Source: Coxiella endosymbiont of Amblyomma americanum (GTDB lineage Bacteria > Pseudomonadota > Gammaproteobacteria > Coxiellales > Coxiellaceae). Taken from it: a stretch of DNA of 64,000 bases. The DNA is taken from positions 496,001 to 560,000 of the forward strand of contig NZ_CP007541.1 in assembly GCF_000815025.1 (NCBI RefSeq), given 5' to 3'. Under the pieces are notes generated by a model. That model ran no database searches and was not told where the DNA came from. It was given only the letters and a program-made list of their open reading frames with translations. Positions 46,831-56,953 of the stretch are shown here, piece after piece. Position 1 is the stretch's first letter. Every line of letters begins with the position of its first letter. The position numbers and the translations under genes were made by a program.

Positions 46831-48833
46831 TATCGTTTCTTGATACCGATACAATAAAACCAAACGCATAATAACAAGAATATAATAATGCCTAATATAC
46901 TTGACATGGAAGAAAATCCTTGTCCAATTAATGATAGCGCATCAGCACTTCCTATAATAACAAAAGGAATCGCTAAAATTACCCCCATTAAGGCACTACC
47001 GGCTACCATACCGCAAGCCACCAATATCCCATTTTGATAGGCTTTGGTAACTCTCATTTCTTTTACTGAGTAATTTTGTATTGTCCGAGTTTTTTTAATC
47101 AAAAAACTTATAAAACCTCCGATAATTACTGGGGTAATGACTTCCGGTGGCAAATAAATACCCAAACCAACCGCTAAAGCAGGTAATCGAAAATTTCGTC
47201 GTTTTAAAAAAATATCGATTACAATGATAATTACAGCTATTATTCCACCTACAACGATCATCTCCCAATTAAGATGACGATCTAATACTCCTTGAGAAAC
47301 CGCAGCCATGAGGCTTGCTTGAGGTGCACTCAGCATTTGCGTTGGATCCATTCCTTCATGTGGATAAATGCCCCCAATACCATAAGCATTAAACAACAGT
47401 TGGAGTACTGGACCAATAATAAAAGCCGAAGCACTAACACCAACAGCCATCATTAATTGTTGCCTCCAGGGTGTAGAACCTATCATTTTCCCCGCTTTTA
47501 AATCTTGAATATTTTCTCCTGTAATTGAGCCAATACCAGCAAGAACAGTAGCAATTATAATAACGGAAGAGGCAATATAATGTATTTGCGTTGTCTTGAA
47601 AAATCGAAATATCGTTGAAAACAAAAATGAAAGTAATAAAATAGCAGTAATTAAAAGACCTGATAGAGGATTATTGCTTGATCCAACTAATCCACAAAAG
47701 TAGCTGGATGTAGTGGCTAAAAGAAACCCGATGATTATTACATAAACAACTGAAGCGAAGGATATAATCCATAGATAATGCGTAGTTGCTACAATATGGA
47801 ATTGATATAAATAGTAAAAAGTGTAGAAAAATAACGAAATCGCTAGAATTGCAACACCAATAGTAATCCAAAAGGGAGATATATCCGTTTCAGTTCGTAA
47901 GCGTTCTTTTTGTATACTTTTTAAACTTTTTCGAAAATCAGTAAAAGAGAATTGCATTCTTTTTATAATCATCTTCAATAACAACAACAATGTCCATACA
48001 CCACCAATAAGCATTGTGCCTACACCAACAAAACGCAAATGTGAATCCCATAATTTAGTAGCCGCGTCATAAGCAGAAGTTGCATGAATGGGAAGTCCAT
48101 AGTATAATCCGATAAGAGGTAACAGAACTAACCAACCTATAATGGCTCCGATAAATAAACTTGACGACACCTCAAAACCAACAATGAATCCTGCAGCTAA
48201 AATGGCTGGAGTGTAACCTACAGAAAAACCAAAAATAGTTTTACCTATAAATATCCACATTTTTACACTGTCAGCAATAATCTTTAAACCCATTTGTGCA
48301 AAAGTCACAAGTCCGCCAACCAAACTGCCTTGAGCTAACAGCTTCACCCCGGACTTTCCTTGAACACTCATTTTAAGAACATTGCCTATAGCGGTTCCTT
48401 CTGGAAAATGCAATGTTGGAAGATTCAATATAACCCGACGCAAAGGAACAGCAAACAGTACTCCTAAGAGTCCCCCTATCAATGTAATAATAGTAGTCTC
48501 CCAATAAGGGAAATTTTTCCAAATATGAAAAAAAATCATAGCTGGTAGCACAAAAGCTATAGCGGCAGCGATACCTTCTCCTGCGGAAGCCGCTGTTTGA
48601 ATTAAATTACTTTCTAAAACATTATGTGTTTTGAATAATCTTAAAATTCCCAATGCAAAAACTGATGCGGGTATTGAAGCAGAAATGGTAGTTCCAATTT
48701 TTAAGGCAAGATAAGCATTGGCTGCCGATAGAACCACAGCAAGTAAAATAGACAATACAACCGCCTTAAAAGTAAATTCTGGCAGTTGAGTAGAAGCTGG
48801 AATCAAAGGCATATTTTCTCTATTTGGAACCAT
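46830..48833 (-). CDS. OPT-family oligopeptide transporter
   Basis: The 667-residue membrane protein has about 14-16 hydrophobic segments and the OPT-family landmarks: ANAYLALKIGTTISASIPAS near residue 40, QTAASAGEGIAA near residue 80, LHFPEGTAIGNVLK near 142, GIGSITGENIQDLKAG near 435 and GLGIYLPPEVITPVIIGG near 560. It belongs to the prokaryotic OPT group, whose members import oligopeptides or metal chelates. Peptide import fits an intracellular lifestyle. ATG at 48833 has AGGA 7 bases upstream. Its stop overlaps the iscS start. Confidence 0.88.
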   Translation of the reverse strand: MVPNRENMPLIPASTQLPEFTFKAVVLSILLAVVLSAANAYLALKIGTTISASIPASVFALGILRLFKTHNVLESNLIQTAASAGEGIAAAIAFVLPAMIFFHIWKNFPYWETTIITLIGGLLGVLFAVPLRRVILNLPTLHFPEGTAIGNVLKMSVQGKSGVKLLAQGSLVGGLVTFAQMGLKIIADSVKMWIFIGKTIFGFSVGYTPAILAAGFIVGFEVSSSLFIGAIIGWLVLLPLIGLYYGLPIHATSAYDAATKLWDSHLRFVGVGTMLIGGVWTLLLLLKMIIKRMQFSFTDFRKSLKSIQKERLRTETDISPFWITIGVAILAISLFFYTFYYLYQFHIVATTHYLWIISFASVVYVIIIGFLLATTSSYFCGLVGSSNNPLSGLLITAILLLSFLFSTIFRFFKTTQIHYIASSVIIIATVLAGIGSITGENIQDLKAGKMIGSTPWRQQLMMAVGVSASAFIIGPVLQLLFNAYGIGGIYPHEGMDPTQMLSAPQASLMAAVSQGVLDRHLNWEMIVVGGIIAVIIIVIDIFLKRRNFRLPALAVGLGIYLPPEVITPVIIGGFISFLIKKTRTIQNYSVKEMRVTKAYQNGILVACGMVAGSALMGVILAIPFVIIGSADALSLIGQGFSSMSSILGIIIFLLLCVWFYCIGIKKR

Positions 48834-49055
48834 CACTGTTTCCTGATGTAATTTTTTCAGTAATCGTCTCTTTATAAACGGTATTTAGTATTTCAAAAAA
48901 CTCTTAGGTATTCTATCAATTTTTATTATAGTTAGGAAAGATGTTTATCTTCTACGCACAAGTGTTATAGAATTCCTAATAATCGTCGTCGACTATTTTA
49001 CTATAAAACACCGTGTTAGTATCATCTAGCATCCTATAAAGGTATTTAATAAACA

Positions 49056-49853
49056 ATGACGATACATCCAATGCTTAACATTGCTATTCAGGCTGCGCGT
49101 AATGCAGCTCGTATCATTGTTCATTTTATAGATAGGTTAGATGTTGTCGAAATTAGAGAAAAAAATAGAAACGATTTCGTTACGCAAGTAGATCAACTTT
49201 CTGAGAAAGAAATTATACACACTATTCGCAAAGCTTACCCAGACCATACCATATTAGCCGAAGAATCAGGTTTACATAAATTCAGAGACGATTTTGTTTG
49301 GATCATTGATCCATTAGATGGGACCACTAATTTTATTCACGGTGTCCCACAAATGGCAATATCTATTGCTCTAAAATATCGTAATGAGTTAGTTATAGCG
49401 GTCATATACGATCCTCTGTATCAAGAATTATTTACAGCTGTTCGTGGTAATGGTGCTCAGTTAAATAACCGTAGAATTAGAGTCAGTTCTTGTATGAATA
49501 TAGACAAAGCACTTATTGGTACTAACTTTCCTCTCAAAAGAACAGCATTGTCTCAAACTTATAATAATTTTTTAGAAACCGTTGTTTCTCAAACTATTGG
49601 TATTCGTCATTCTGGAGTCGCAGCTTTGGATTTAGCTTACGTTGCTTCTGGAAGGTTAGATGGTTGTTGGGAAATAGGTTTAAAACCGTGGGACATAGCT
49701 GCGGGTATTTTGCTCATTATAGAATCGGGTGGTTTTGTATGTGATTTTCAAGGGGGAAGTGATTACATGAAAGGAAATATAATCACCGGTAATGCTAAAA
49801 TCCACAAATTTCTATTAGGATTGCTTTTAAAAACAGAAAATGATTCAAAATAG
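49056..49853 (+). CDS. suhB: Inositol-1-monophosphatase family protein SuhB
   Basis: The 265-residue protein has the metal-binding motifs of the family: LAEESG near residue 66, WIIDPLDGTTNFIHG near residue 84, and WEIGLKPWDIAAGILLIIESGG near 208. It starts MTIHPMLNIAIQAARNAA, close to E. coli SuhB, a phosphatase that also takes part in rRNA transcription complexes. Length is normal. The gene stands alone between two reverse-strand groups. Confidence 0.94.
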   Translation: MTIHPMLNIAIQAARNAARIIVHFIDRLDVVEIREKNRNDFVTQVDQLSEKEIIHTIRKAYPDHTILAEESGLHKFRDDFVWIIDPLDGTTNFIHGVPQMAISIALKYRNELVIAVIYDPLYQELFTAVRGNGAQLNNRRIRVSSCMNIDKALIGTNFPLKRTALSQTYNNFLETVVSQTIGIRHSGVAALDLAYVASGRLDGCWEIGLKPWDIAAGILLIIESGGFVCDFQGGSDYMKGNIITGNAKIHKFLLGLLLKTENDSK

Positions 49854-50006
49854 CATTGTTGTTAACCCTCTCCGTGCTCCTTATAAACAACAACGGAATA
49901 AATTTTTATTAGAGCTTAAGGGGTGATTAATATATTTCCAAAGGTGAAGTTATAATAAAACATGACTTAGCTAAGAGCATAGCGTTACTAAAATGTGCAA
50001 ATACAT

Positions 50007-50927
50007 TTATAGAAAAATAGAATTGTTTTCAATTTTTCTTTTTGGACAAGCAAGATGTTGATGTTTAAGACCAAAAGCAACGGTTAAGGAACCAGCTATA
50101 TAGATAGACGAATAAGTACCAACGATAATTCCAATAATTAAGGCTAGAGAAAACAATCGTAAAGTATTTCCACCAAAAATAAATAGCACTGTAACGGCAG
50201 TCAAAATCAAACTTGAAGTTATTATAGTTCTGGATAAAATCTGATTTATAGACAAATTTATAATTTTTATGGAAGTGTTATGACGACACTTACGAAAATT
50301 TTCACGTATACGATCGTAAACTACAATAGTGTCATTGAGAGAATAACCCATGACCGTTAGAATTGCTGCTAATGTAATTAAATTGAATTCTAAATGGAAA
50401 AAAGAAAAGATGCCTAAGATCAATATTGGATCATGAATTAAAGCAATAGCAGCGCTTATAGCAAAACGAAATTCAAAACGTAAAGTAATGTAAATTATTA
50501 TAGCGATTAAGGCTACAATAACAGAAGAGGTTCCACGTCCTATAAGTTGTTGATCTACCTGAGGTCCAATATAGTCTATCGAATTAACAGTACCTCCTGC
50601 TGTTGCTGTAATTAATTTTTTTTTCAGTCGTTCTCTTGACAATTCTTTTTGTAAAGCAATACGAATTAGAATATGATGACTATCGTAAGACCGAATTATA
50701 GCTTTTGGAAAACCTTGTTCTGATAAATTTTTACGAATTTCGATTGTGTTTATTGAATGCATAAAACTAACCTCAATTTGAGTACCTCCTGAAAAATCTA
50801 TTCCTAAGTTTAATCCATTAATAAAGAGCGAAATAATAGAAAGCAGAAAAATAGTAATAGAAAAAATACTCGCCCATTTGCGTTGACGCATAAATGGAAT
50901 GTTGATGTTAGTTTTAAAAAATTCCAT
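50007..50927 (-). CDS. secF: Protein translocase subunit SecF
   Basis: SecF works with SecD at the Sec translocon, using the proton motive force to pull exported proteins. The 306-residue protein has six transmembrane segments, the periplasmic signature GLNLGIDFSGGTQIEVSF near residue 40, and the conserved LILTAVTVLFIFGG and VMGYSLNDTIVVYDRIREN (near residue 196). It lies 26 bp behind secD in the usual yajC-secD-secF order. Confidence 0.96.
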   Translation of the reverse strand: MEFFKTNINIPFMRQRKWASIFSITIFLLSIISLFINGLNLGIDFSGGTQIEVSFMHSINTIEIRKNLSEQGFPKAIIRSYDSHHILIRIALQKELSRERLKKKLITATAGGTVNSIDYIGPQVDQQLIGRGTSSVIVALIAIIIYITLRFEFRFAISAAIALIHDPILILGIFSFFHLEFNLITLAAILTVMGYSLNDTIVVYDRIRENFRKCRHNTSIKIINLSINQILSRTIITSSLILTAVTVLFIFGGNTLRLFSLALIIGIIVGTYSSIYIAGSLTVAFGLKHQHLACPKRKIENNSIFL

Positions 50928-50953
50928 ATATTATTCACTTCATTTTATTCGCT

Positions 50954-52834
50954 TCAATGTGATTTTTTAACTCTAATTCCAATGGATAACTGAGAAACAC
51001 TTCGTCTTTCATAAATTAAATTGACAATTGCACGAGTAAAAAAAATTGCTGTTAACATAGAGGATAGTAAACCAATCATAGTAGTAACTGCAAATCCTTG
51101 AACAGATCCTGAACTTAATGCAAATACAATGGCCATCACAATTAATGTAATTACATTAGAGTCCACAATAGTGGTAAATGCACGATCATAGCCTGTTCTA
51201 ATACTTATTAGAGGTGACATGCTATTACGAAGTTCTTCTCGAATACGTTCATTAATTAACACATTAGCATCTAAAGCTATGCTCATAGTTAAAACAATTC
51301 CAGCTATGCCAGGTAATGTTAGCGTTGCGCCTAAAATTGACAAAATAGCAATAATAACAACGATATTTAACATTAATGCAATATCTGCAATAACGCCGAA
51401 TAAACGATAATAAAACGCCATAAAAAAAATCATTGATAATACACTGACTTTTATAGAAGTAATTCCAATATGAATGTTTTCTTGACTAAGGCTAGGACCA
51501 ATAACTTTTTCCTGAACAAAATCTACTGGAACTGGATAAGAACCAGAACGCAATAGTAACGCTAAATTGTTAGCGTATTCCATGTTGGCAATATTAGTAA
51601 TCTGAAAATTATTTCCTAAAGTTGTCTGTATAGTCGCTATATTGATTATTTTTTCTATTTGACGGTGAGTTGTTTTTCTGCTGTCTAAATGATAATGACT
51701 GGTTTGATTTTCTACATATACCACTGCTAGTGGTTTACCTATATTTTTCTTGGTGATGCGATTAAAAGAGGGTATTTCGTTGCCATTAACACGAACTTGT
51801 ACAGCCGGCTGACCGTTTTCTCCGATAGTACTTACAGCGCTAGCAATTGAAGTACCTCTTAAAATCACTTCTTGCTTTAATAAAACAGGTTTACCTTTGT
51901 ATTTGTATAACATTAAACCAGGAGGTACTGTGCCTGTTCTTGCAATTGCTTGCGCATTGTGTGCTGTATCAACTAGTTGCAAAGCAATAGTAGCTACTTT
52001 ACCAATAATATCTTTTGCTAAAGCAGTGTCTTGAATACCTGGCAGATCGACACTGATATAATTCTCTCCCTGTTGTTGAATTTCTGATTCAGAAACACCA
52101 AGTTCGTTGATTCGCGTTCGAAGAATTGCAATTACTTGATTAACAGTATTTTTTCGGGTTTGATATGCAACTTCTTTTGAAAGAATTCCCTGAATGCCTA
52201 GTTGATGAATCTTAATAAACTGGTAATCTTTAAAGTGTTTTTGTAATAAACTCATACCGTATTCACGGGCTTTTACATTACAAAAACAAATGATGCTGCT
52301 CTTCTTCTGTAATATTATATTTTTCGTATCATACAGACGCATTGCTTTGCAAAGTGTAGTGAGCATATTACAAAAATCTCTCTTTTCTTTAAGAGCAACT
52401 ATAGTACTAGTATTTATTTTTAACAAAAAATGAATGCCACCTCGCAGATCTAATCCCAATCGCATAGGTTTAGCACCAATCACTCGAAGCCATTTTGGAG
52501 TACAAGGTGCTAAATTCAATGCAACCGAGTAGCGTGTTTCATCTGCAATTTTCTGAATAACGTCTTTCGCTTTTAATTGGATTTCCATGTTATGAAAGCG
52601 CATTAAAATTGTATTTTTAGTCCTCTGACAAGATTTATAAGGGATACCTTGAGTTACTAAATTTGACATAATTTGTTTTTCCAAATCAACGCCGATAGGT
52701 TCTCCCTCTTTTGAAGAAATTTGAATAGCTGGATCTTCACCGTACATGTTAGGCATAGCATACACTACACTTCCCAGAACAAGCAGGACAAGTAAAATAT
52801 AATGCCGTAGAGAGTATCGGTTGTTTATACTCAT
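50954..52834 (-). CDS. secD: Protein translocase subunit SecD
   Basis: The 626-residue protein has an N-terminal transmembrane helix (VLLVLGSVVYAMPN) and the LGLDLRGGIHFLLKI motif near residue 125. A large periplasmic P1 domain contains RTRINELGVSE and YISVDLPGIQD. Six membrane segments follow, starting near the IGPSLSQENI segment and including IVLTMSIALDANVLINERIREEL. The domain order and length are normal. Together with SecF and YajC it forms the SecDFYajC complex in the inner membrane. Confidence 0.96.
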   Translation of the reverse strand: MSINNRYSLRHYILLVLLVLGSVVYAMPNMYGEDPAIQISSKEGEPIGVDLEKQIMSNLVTQGIPYKSCQRTKNTILMRFHNMEIQLKAKDVIQKIADETRYSVALNLAPCTPKWLRVIGAKPMRLGLDLRGGIHFLLKINTSTIVALKEKRDFCNMLTTLCKAMRLYDTKNIILQKKSSIICFCNVKAREYGMSLLQKHFKDYQFIKIHQLGIQGILSKEVAYQTRKNTVNQVIAILRTRINELGVSESEIQQQGENYISVDLPGIQDTALAKDIIGKVATIALQLVDTAHNAQAIARTGTVPPGLMLYKYKGKPVLLKQEVILRGTSIASAVSTIGENGQPAVQVRVNGNEIPSFNRITKKNIGKPLAVVYVENQTSHYHLDSRKTTHRQIEKIINIATIQTTLGNNFQITNIANMEYANNLALLLRSGSYPVPVDFVQEKVIGPSLSQENIHIGITSIKVSVLSMIFFMAFYYRLFGVIADIALMLNIVVIIAILSILGATLTLPGIAGIVLTMSIALDANVLINERIREELRNSMSPLISIRTGYDRAFTTIVDSNVITLIVMAIVFALSSGSVQGFAVTTMIGLLSSMLTAIFFTRAIVNLIYERRSVSQLSIGIRVKKSH

Positions 52835-52843
52835 CTTAAAATT

Positions 52844-53203
52844 TTAAAGTGAGTCTATAGTATTTTTAGGCAATACCGAAGCAATGGATCCCTTTTGTAT
52901 AGTAATTGCTGTACTTTTAGCTATTTCAAGTACTACAAAATCATCTTTCAGTTGCGTCACTTTCCCTAAAATACCACCGGTCGTTATAACTTCGTCTCTG
53001 AGAGAAATCCGTTCTAATAATTGCTTATGTTCTTTTACCCGTTTGGTTTGTGGTCGAATTAACAGAAAATAGAAAATAAGAATTAATAAGAAAGGTAACC
53101 ATAACATCGACCAAAAACCCTTAAGATGAGAAGATTGTAGCGCGGCAATTGAAGGTGCAGCGTAGACTGTACCGATACCTAATAGACTATTAATAAGACT
53201 CAT
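52844..53203 (-). CDS. yajC: Preprotein translocase subunit YajC
   Basis: A small single-pass membrane protein associated with SecDF. The 119 residues have one membrane segment (MLWLPFLLILIFYFLLI), immediately followed by the family motif RPQTKRVKEHKQLL, and a C-terminal domain with GDEVITTGG-like RDEVITTGGILGKV. ATG at 53203 has AGGAG 6-7 bases upstream and is preferred over the upstream start at 53230. queA and tgt, which often precede yajC, are not present; mnmA is divergently placed instead. Confidence 0.93.
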   Translation of the reverse strand: MSLINSLLGIGTVYAAPSIAALQSSHLKGFWSMLWLPFLLILIFYFLLIRPQTKRVKEHKQLLERISLRDEVITTGGILGKVTQLKDDFVVLEIAKSTAITIQKGSIASVLPKNTIDSL

Positions 53204-53334
53204 AATGACTCCTTTGTTTAGGATTGACACAATAGAAAAATGCTTTAATGTACATGTTTCAAATTAAAGACGCAAATTTACTATGTAAGTAATATTTTTT
53301 TAATTTTGTTTATTCGTCTCTTTATACGTTAATT

Positions 53335-54444
53335 GTGTTAAATGTTAAGAAAAATCATGTAGTTGCAATTGGTCTTTCCGGAGGCGTAGATTCTTCTGTG
53401 GCTGCGTTTACCATGAAAAAACTGGGATGTAAGGTCTTTGGTCTTTTTATGAAAAATTGGGAATTCGATATAGCAGATCCTGTTTGCACAGTGGAGAAAG
53501 ATCTAAGTGATGCTAAAGCTGTTGCAGGTTATATTGGAATGCCTTTATACACAATTAATTTTAGTAGAGAATACTGGGACAATGTTTTCCAGATCTGCTT
53601 AGATGAATTCTCTAAAGGAAGAACACCAAATCCTGATGTTTTATGCAATAAGGAGATCAAATTTAAGTTTTTACTTAAATATGCCAAAAAAATGGGAGCG
53701 GATTTTCTTGCTACGGGCCATTATGCAAATCTACAAAAAAAAAATGGATATTTCAAATTGCTAAAAGCACATGATGAACACAAAGATCAAAGTTATTTTT
53801 TATATCTTCTCAATCAATATCAACTATCTCACAGTTTCTTTCCACTAAGTAACTACAAAAAGTCCGATGTTCGAAAAATAGCAAAACAAGCTGGCTTAAC
53901 TGTTCACGCAAAAAAGAATAGTACTGGTATTTGCTTTATTGGAGAGCGCAGATTCAAAACATTACTGAGTGAATTTTTACTAGCAAAATCTGGAAATATG
54001 GAAACTACAGAAGGAAAAATTGTTGGTAAACACGATGGTATCATGTTCTATACTATAGGACAACGTAGAGGTCTTTACATTGGTGGTCGCTCCGATAGTA
54101 ACTTTCAACCCTGGTATGTTGTCGATAAAGACGTTAAACGCAACGCATTAATCGTTGGTCAAGGACATGATCATCCTTTACTTTATACCACAGAACTTGT
54201 TTGTTCCAACGTGCATTGGATTCAAGGCACACCTCCACGTTTACTACCTTTTTTTTGTAAAGCTAAAACACGCTATCGACAAGTAGACCAATTATGTAGC
54301 ATCGCATTGCTTACTAAGGACCTTTATCGAGTGAAATTTAGACATCCACAATGGGCAATAACACCTGGTCAGTCCGTGGTCTTTTATTTAGGAAATGAAT
54401 GTTTAGGCGGAGGCATTATTGAAAAGCAATTAAAAAACAATTAA
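53335..54444 (+). CDS. mnmA: tRNA-specific 2-thiouridylase MnmA
   Basis: MnmA thiolates U34 of the Lys, Glu and Gln tRNAs, taking sulfur relayed from IscS. The 369-residue protein has the ATP-pyrophosphatase motif [12 protein letters not shown] near residue 14, LFMKNWE, the first catalytic Cys in [14 protein letters not shown] near residue 102, ATGHYA, and the second Cys in [12 protein letters not shown] near residue 200. The C-terminal domain has PWYVVDKDV and TPGQSVVFY. It starts at GTG 53335 with no strong Shine-Dalgarno sequence. All catalytic residues are present. Confidence 0.96.
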   Translation: MLNVKKNHVVAIGLSGGVDSSVAAFTMKKLGCKVFGLFMKNWEFDIADPVCTVEKDLSDAKAVAGYIGMPLYTINFSREYWDNVFQICLDEFSKGRTPNPDVLCNKEIKFKFLLKYAKKMGADFLATGHYANLQKKNGYFKLLKAHDEHKDQSYFLYLLNQYQLSHSFFPLSNYKKSDVRKIAKQAGLTVHAKKNSTGICFIGERRFKTLLSEFLLAKSGNMETTEGKIVGKHDGIMFYTIGQRRGLYIGGRSDSNFQPWYVVDKDVKRNALIVGQGHDHPLLYTTELVCSNVHWIQGTPPRLLPFFCKAKTRYRQVDQLCSIALLTKDLYRVKFRHPQWAITPGQSVVFYLGNECLGGGIIEKQLKNN

Positions 54445-54554
54445 ATAGTTAAACTCGGTAAATATTTTATTGTGCAATTTTTATAAAAAATGCACTCGTT
54501 TGACTCAATGGCAAGCAGCGTTCAAATTGACTCTTATCCTGAACACTACTCCTA

Positions 54555-54628
54555 CGCGCCCGGAGGGACTCGAACCCCCGACCCACTGGTTCGAAGCCAG
54601 GTACTCTATCCAACTGAGCTACGGGCGC
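54555..54628 (-). tRNA. tRNA-Arg (anticodon TCG)
   Basis: On the minus strand GCGCCCG (54628-54622) pairs with CGGGCGC (54562-54556), with discriminator G. The D-arm is GCTCAGTTGGATAGAGT, and the anticodon loop CTTCGAA gives TCG. The top pair of the anticodon stem is a C-T mismatch. The T-arm is GGGGGTTCGAGTCCCTC. CCA is not encoded. The 5' half is almost identical to the tRNA-Arg at 56714-56788. Confidence 0.93.
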
Positions 54629-54811
54629 ACTTAAACAAAGAAACAGTATCCTATCACAGCATACAAGGTGAATCGAGGTATACGTTATTAGCGTTATCAT
54701 TACTTTTAATATTATGCATATATTTACTTCCATTTAAACATTGAAACATCTGTTATTCCTTTATCTTAACAGATAGAATGTATTGTTATTTGATATTATA
54801 TAAGGTTGCAC

Positions 54812-56017
54812 ATGACATCCCTTTCTATTTACAAAACCGTGTGGATTTTAACACCCATGGTAATAGCTTTAGCACTATCTATGGATATTTATGTACCAGC
54901 TGTCCCCAGCATGTCAATTTTATTTCATGTGTCTTCTAGAGAAATGCAACTTACGCTGAGTCTTTTTATGCTTACTTGCAGCATAACTCAATTAATCATT
55001 GGTCCTCTGTCTGATCAATACGGACGTCGACCGATTGGTATTCTTTCTATTGTAATTTTTACGCTGGGTTCGTTTCTCTGTGCGAACGCTACCTCAACAT
55101 TACAATTAATCATATATCGCATCATTCAAGCTATCGGATCAGTAGGAATGCTTGTAGTAAGTTTTGCTATTACTCGAGATCTCTATCATGGAGAAAAAAG
55201 TAGCAAAACCTATAGTTATTTAAACGGTATTATTGCATTTTCTCCTATGATTGCCCCGTTTCTTGGAAGCTATTTAGACATTCATTTCGGATGGCAATCT
55301 ACTTTTCTTTTTTTATTAATTACTTCTTTATGGGCTATTTTAAACGTTTTATTAGTTATACCGGAATCATTGCCAAAAAATAAACGCATTCCGCTTAATT
55401 CTAAGATATTTCGCGAATATAAAAATATTTTTATTAATCAAATTTTTTTTAATTATACATTTGCTGCTGCAATAGGTCTTAGTTATCTTTTCATTTTCTG
55501 CTCAATTTCACCTTATATTATCATGCGATTACTGCATATTCCTGAATCGCATTATGGATATTATTTTGCTTGCATGGGTTTCTCTTTTTTTATAGGAAGC
55601 CTATTGTCAAGCTTTTATATTGGAAAAATTGGTGTCTATAAAACAGTCACTGTAGGGTTTTTAATTTCATGCTTTGGTGGAATTGTTATGATAGCTTGGT
55701 ATTTAATTGCTAATCTTACTATTAGTGGTTTTATTTATCCAATGCTTTTAATTGGTGTTGGAGGGACGTTTAGTTTAGGAGCTGGCACTGGTGGTGCTAT
55801 GGAACCTTTTGGAAATATGGCTGGCATGGCAGCTGCTTTAAGCGGTTCTTTTCGATGTTTTTTTTCGGCTTTTACTAGTACACTGGTTATAACTAAAAAT
55901 ATTTCTTCTGCTTTACCTCTAGCATTGTCTGCCGTTTTATTCAGTACGGTAGGCCTAATTTTATTTTTAACTCAGAAAAATAACCTAAAGACTAGACCTT
56001 ATTCTCTACAAGAATAA
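54812..56017 (+). CDS. Bcr/CflA-type MFS transporter
   Basis: The 401-residue protein has 12 hydrophobic segments and the drug:H+ antiporter-1 pattern of Bcr/CflA: SMDIYVPAVPSM near residue 24, GPLSDQYGRRPIGILS (MFS loop 2-3 motif) near residue 64, and FAITRDLYHGEKSSKTYSYL near residue 118. It may export drugs, peptides or metabolites; the substrate is unknown. ATG at 54812 has AAGG 6 bases upstream; an in-frame TTG at 54806 is less likely. A strong terminator lies downstream at 56108-56135. Confidence 0.9.
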   Translation: MTSLSIYKTVWILTPMVIALALSMDIYVPAVPSMSILFHVSSREMQLTLSLFMLTCSITQLIIGPLSDQYGRRPIGILSIVIFTLGSFLCANATSTLQLIIYRIIQAIGSVGMLVVSFAITRDLYHGEKSSKTYSYLNGIIAFSPMIAPFLGSYLDIHFGWQSTFLFLLITSLWAILNVLLVIPESLPKNKRIPLNSKIFREYKNIFINQIFFNYTFAAAIGLSYLFIFCSISPYIIMRLLHIPESHYGYYFACMGFSFFIGSLLSSFYIGKIGVYKTVTVGFLISCFGGIVMIAWYLIANLTISGFIYPMLLIGVGGTFSLGAGTGGAMEPFGNMAGMAAALSGSFRCFFSAFTSTLVITKNISSALPLALSAVLFSTVGLILFLTQKNNLKTRPYSLQE

Positions 56018-56107
56018 GAAACTGAATCAGACTGCCTGCTTTATGTGTTATGAGTTATAGTACCAACCTATTAGCTAATTTTAACTAAAAAACAAATAAG
56101 CACCGGA

Positions 56108-56135
56108 CAAAAGCGAGGAAACCTCGCTTTTGTTT
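56108..56135. terminator. Bidirectional rho-independent terminator
   Basis: CAAAAGCGAGG (56108-56118), loop AAA, then CCTCGCTTTTG (56122-56132) form a perfect 11-bp stem with a GC-rich core and T-runs on the plus strand (TTTTGTTT). It separates the convergent MFS transporter (+) and RRM protein gene (-) and should serve both. It is the clearest terminator in the window. Confidence 0.92.
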
Positions 56136-56166
56136 AATCATATATAGAGACAAAAGGAATGGGCAA

Positions 56167-56505
56167 CTAAAATCGAACTCGTCGACTACTGCCCCCTCCT
56201 CCTGGATGATTGCCACCATCTCGTCGACGATTGCCACTATTGTTGCTATTAGAGCTGATACCATCTCGTGCAATATTGACTCGAATTTTACGTCCTTGCA
56301 ATTCAACACCATTAGCAACTAAAGCAGCTTGCGCTCCACTTTGGTTTGTATAAGTAATAAAAGCGAAACCTTTAGAACGCCCTGTTTCTCGGTCTGTAAT
56401 CAATCTGGTTTCCTCGATATCACCATATTGTCCAAAAAAAGATTGAAGATCATCAGTTGTCACATCATATGACAAACTCCCCACATAGACTTTACTTTGA
56501 CTCAT
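56167..56505 (-). CDS. RRM-type RNA-binding protein with a glycine/arginine tail
   Basis: The 112-residue protein is a single RNA recognition motif. RNP2 is KVYVGSLSY near residue 5, RNP1 is KGFAFITY near residue 45, and a low-complexity Asn/Arg/Gly tail ends GGGGSSRRVRF. Such proteins occur in cyanobacteria and several proteobacteria, including Legionellales, and probably act as RNA chaperones or in cold response. ATG at 56505 is favoured because AAGGG lies 8 bases upstream; ATG at 56511 is too close to it. Confidence 0.92.
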   Translation of the reverse strand: MSQSKVYVGSLSYDVTTDDLQSFFGQYGDIEETRLITDRETGRSKGFAFITYTNQSGAQAALVANGVELQGRKIRVNIARDGISSNSNNSGNRRRDGGNHPGGGGSSRRVRF

Positions 56506-56713
56506 CGTCATTTCCCTTCAGTTATAGAAATAAAATGCTTTTGCAAGAATGTTAGGAACGTCACATGGAGAGAAGCCCAAACGAATCTATGCTCGGCTTT
56601 AAGATTATTATACGATATAATTCCGAAAAAAAACAATGATATAACCGCTACATTTCGTGAAGCAATAAATGCTAAAGGGAAGATGCCACTGCGACACGAT
56701 GTTAGTATTTTAA

Positions 56714-56788
56714 CGCACCCGGGCGGATTTGAACCGCCGACCTCCTGGTTCGTAGCCAGGTACTCTATCCAAACTGAGCTACGGGCGC
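56714..56788 (-). tRNA. tRNA-Arg (anticodon ACG)
   Basis: On the minus strand GCGCCCG (56788-56782) pairs with CGGGTGC (56721-56715; one G-T pair), with discriminator G. The anticodon stem CCTGG/CCAGG encloses CTACGAA, giving ACG, which would be converted to ICG by TadA. The D-loop has one more T than the sister gene at 54.6 kb. CCA is not encoded. Confidence 0.95.
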
Positions 56789-56953
56789 AATCTGCTGAAA
56801 AGTAGCAGTATTAACTCTTTAAAAAAAAATAAGAAAACACTTTTCTAATCAATGACGCATAATCGAAACATAAGAAGAAAGATAGCGCCTATTTCCGTTG
56901 TCATTAGCGAATAATTAAGCGGTATTAACTTCTAATCTTAGCACAAACAACGA

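Noticed and set aside
54467-54744. Open frames of 84-88 codons on both strands around 54.5-54.7 kb
   Set aside because: They run through the tRNA-Arg(TCG) gene and have no protein family features.
56497-56805. 102-codon plus-strand frame across 56.5-56.8 kb
   Set aside because: It reads through the tRNA-Arg(ACG) gene antisense; the apparent motif comes from tRNA sequence.
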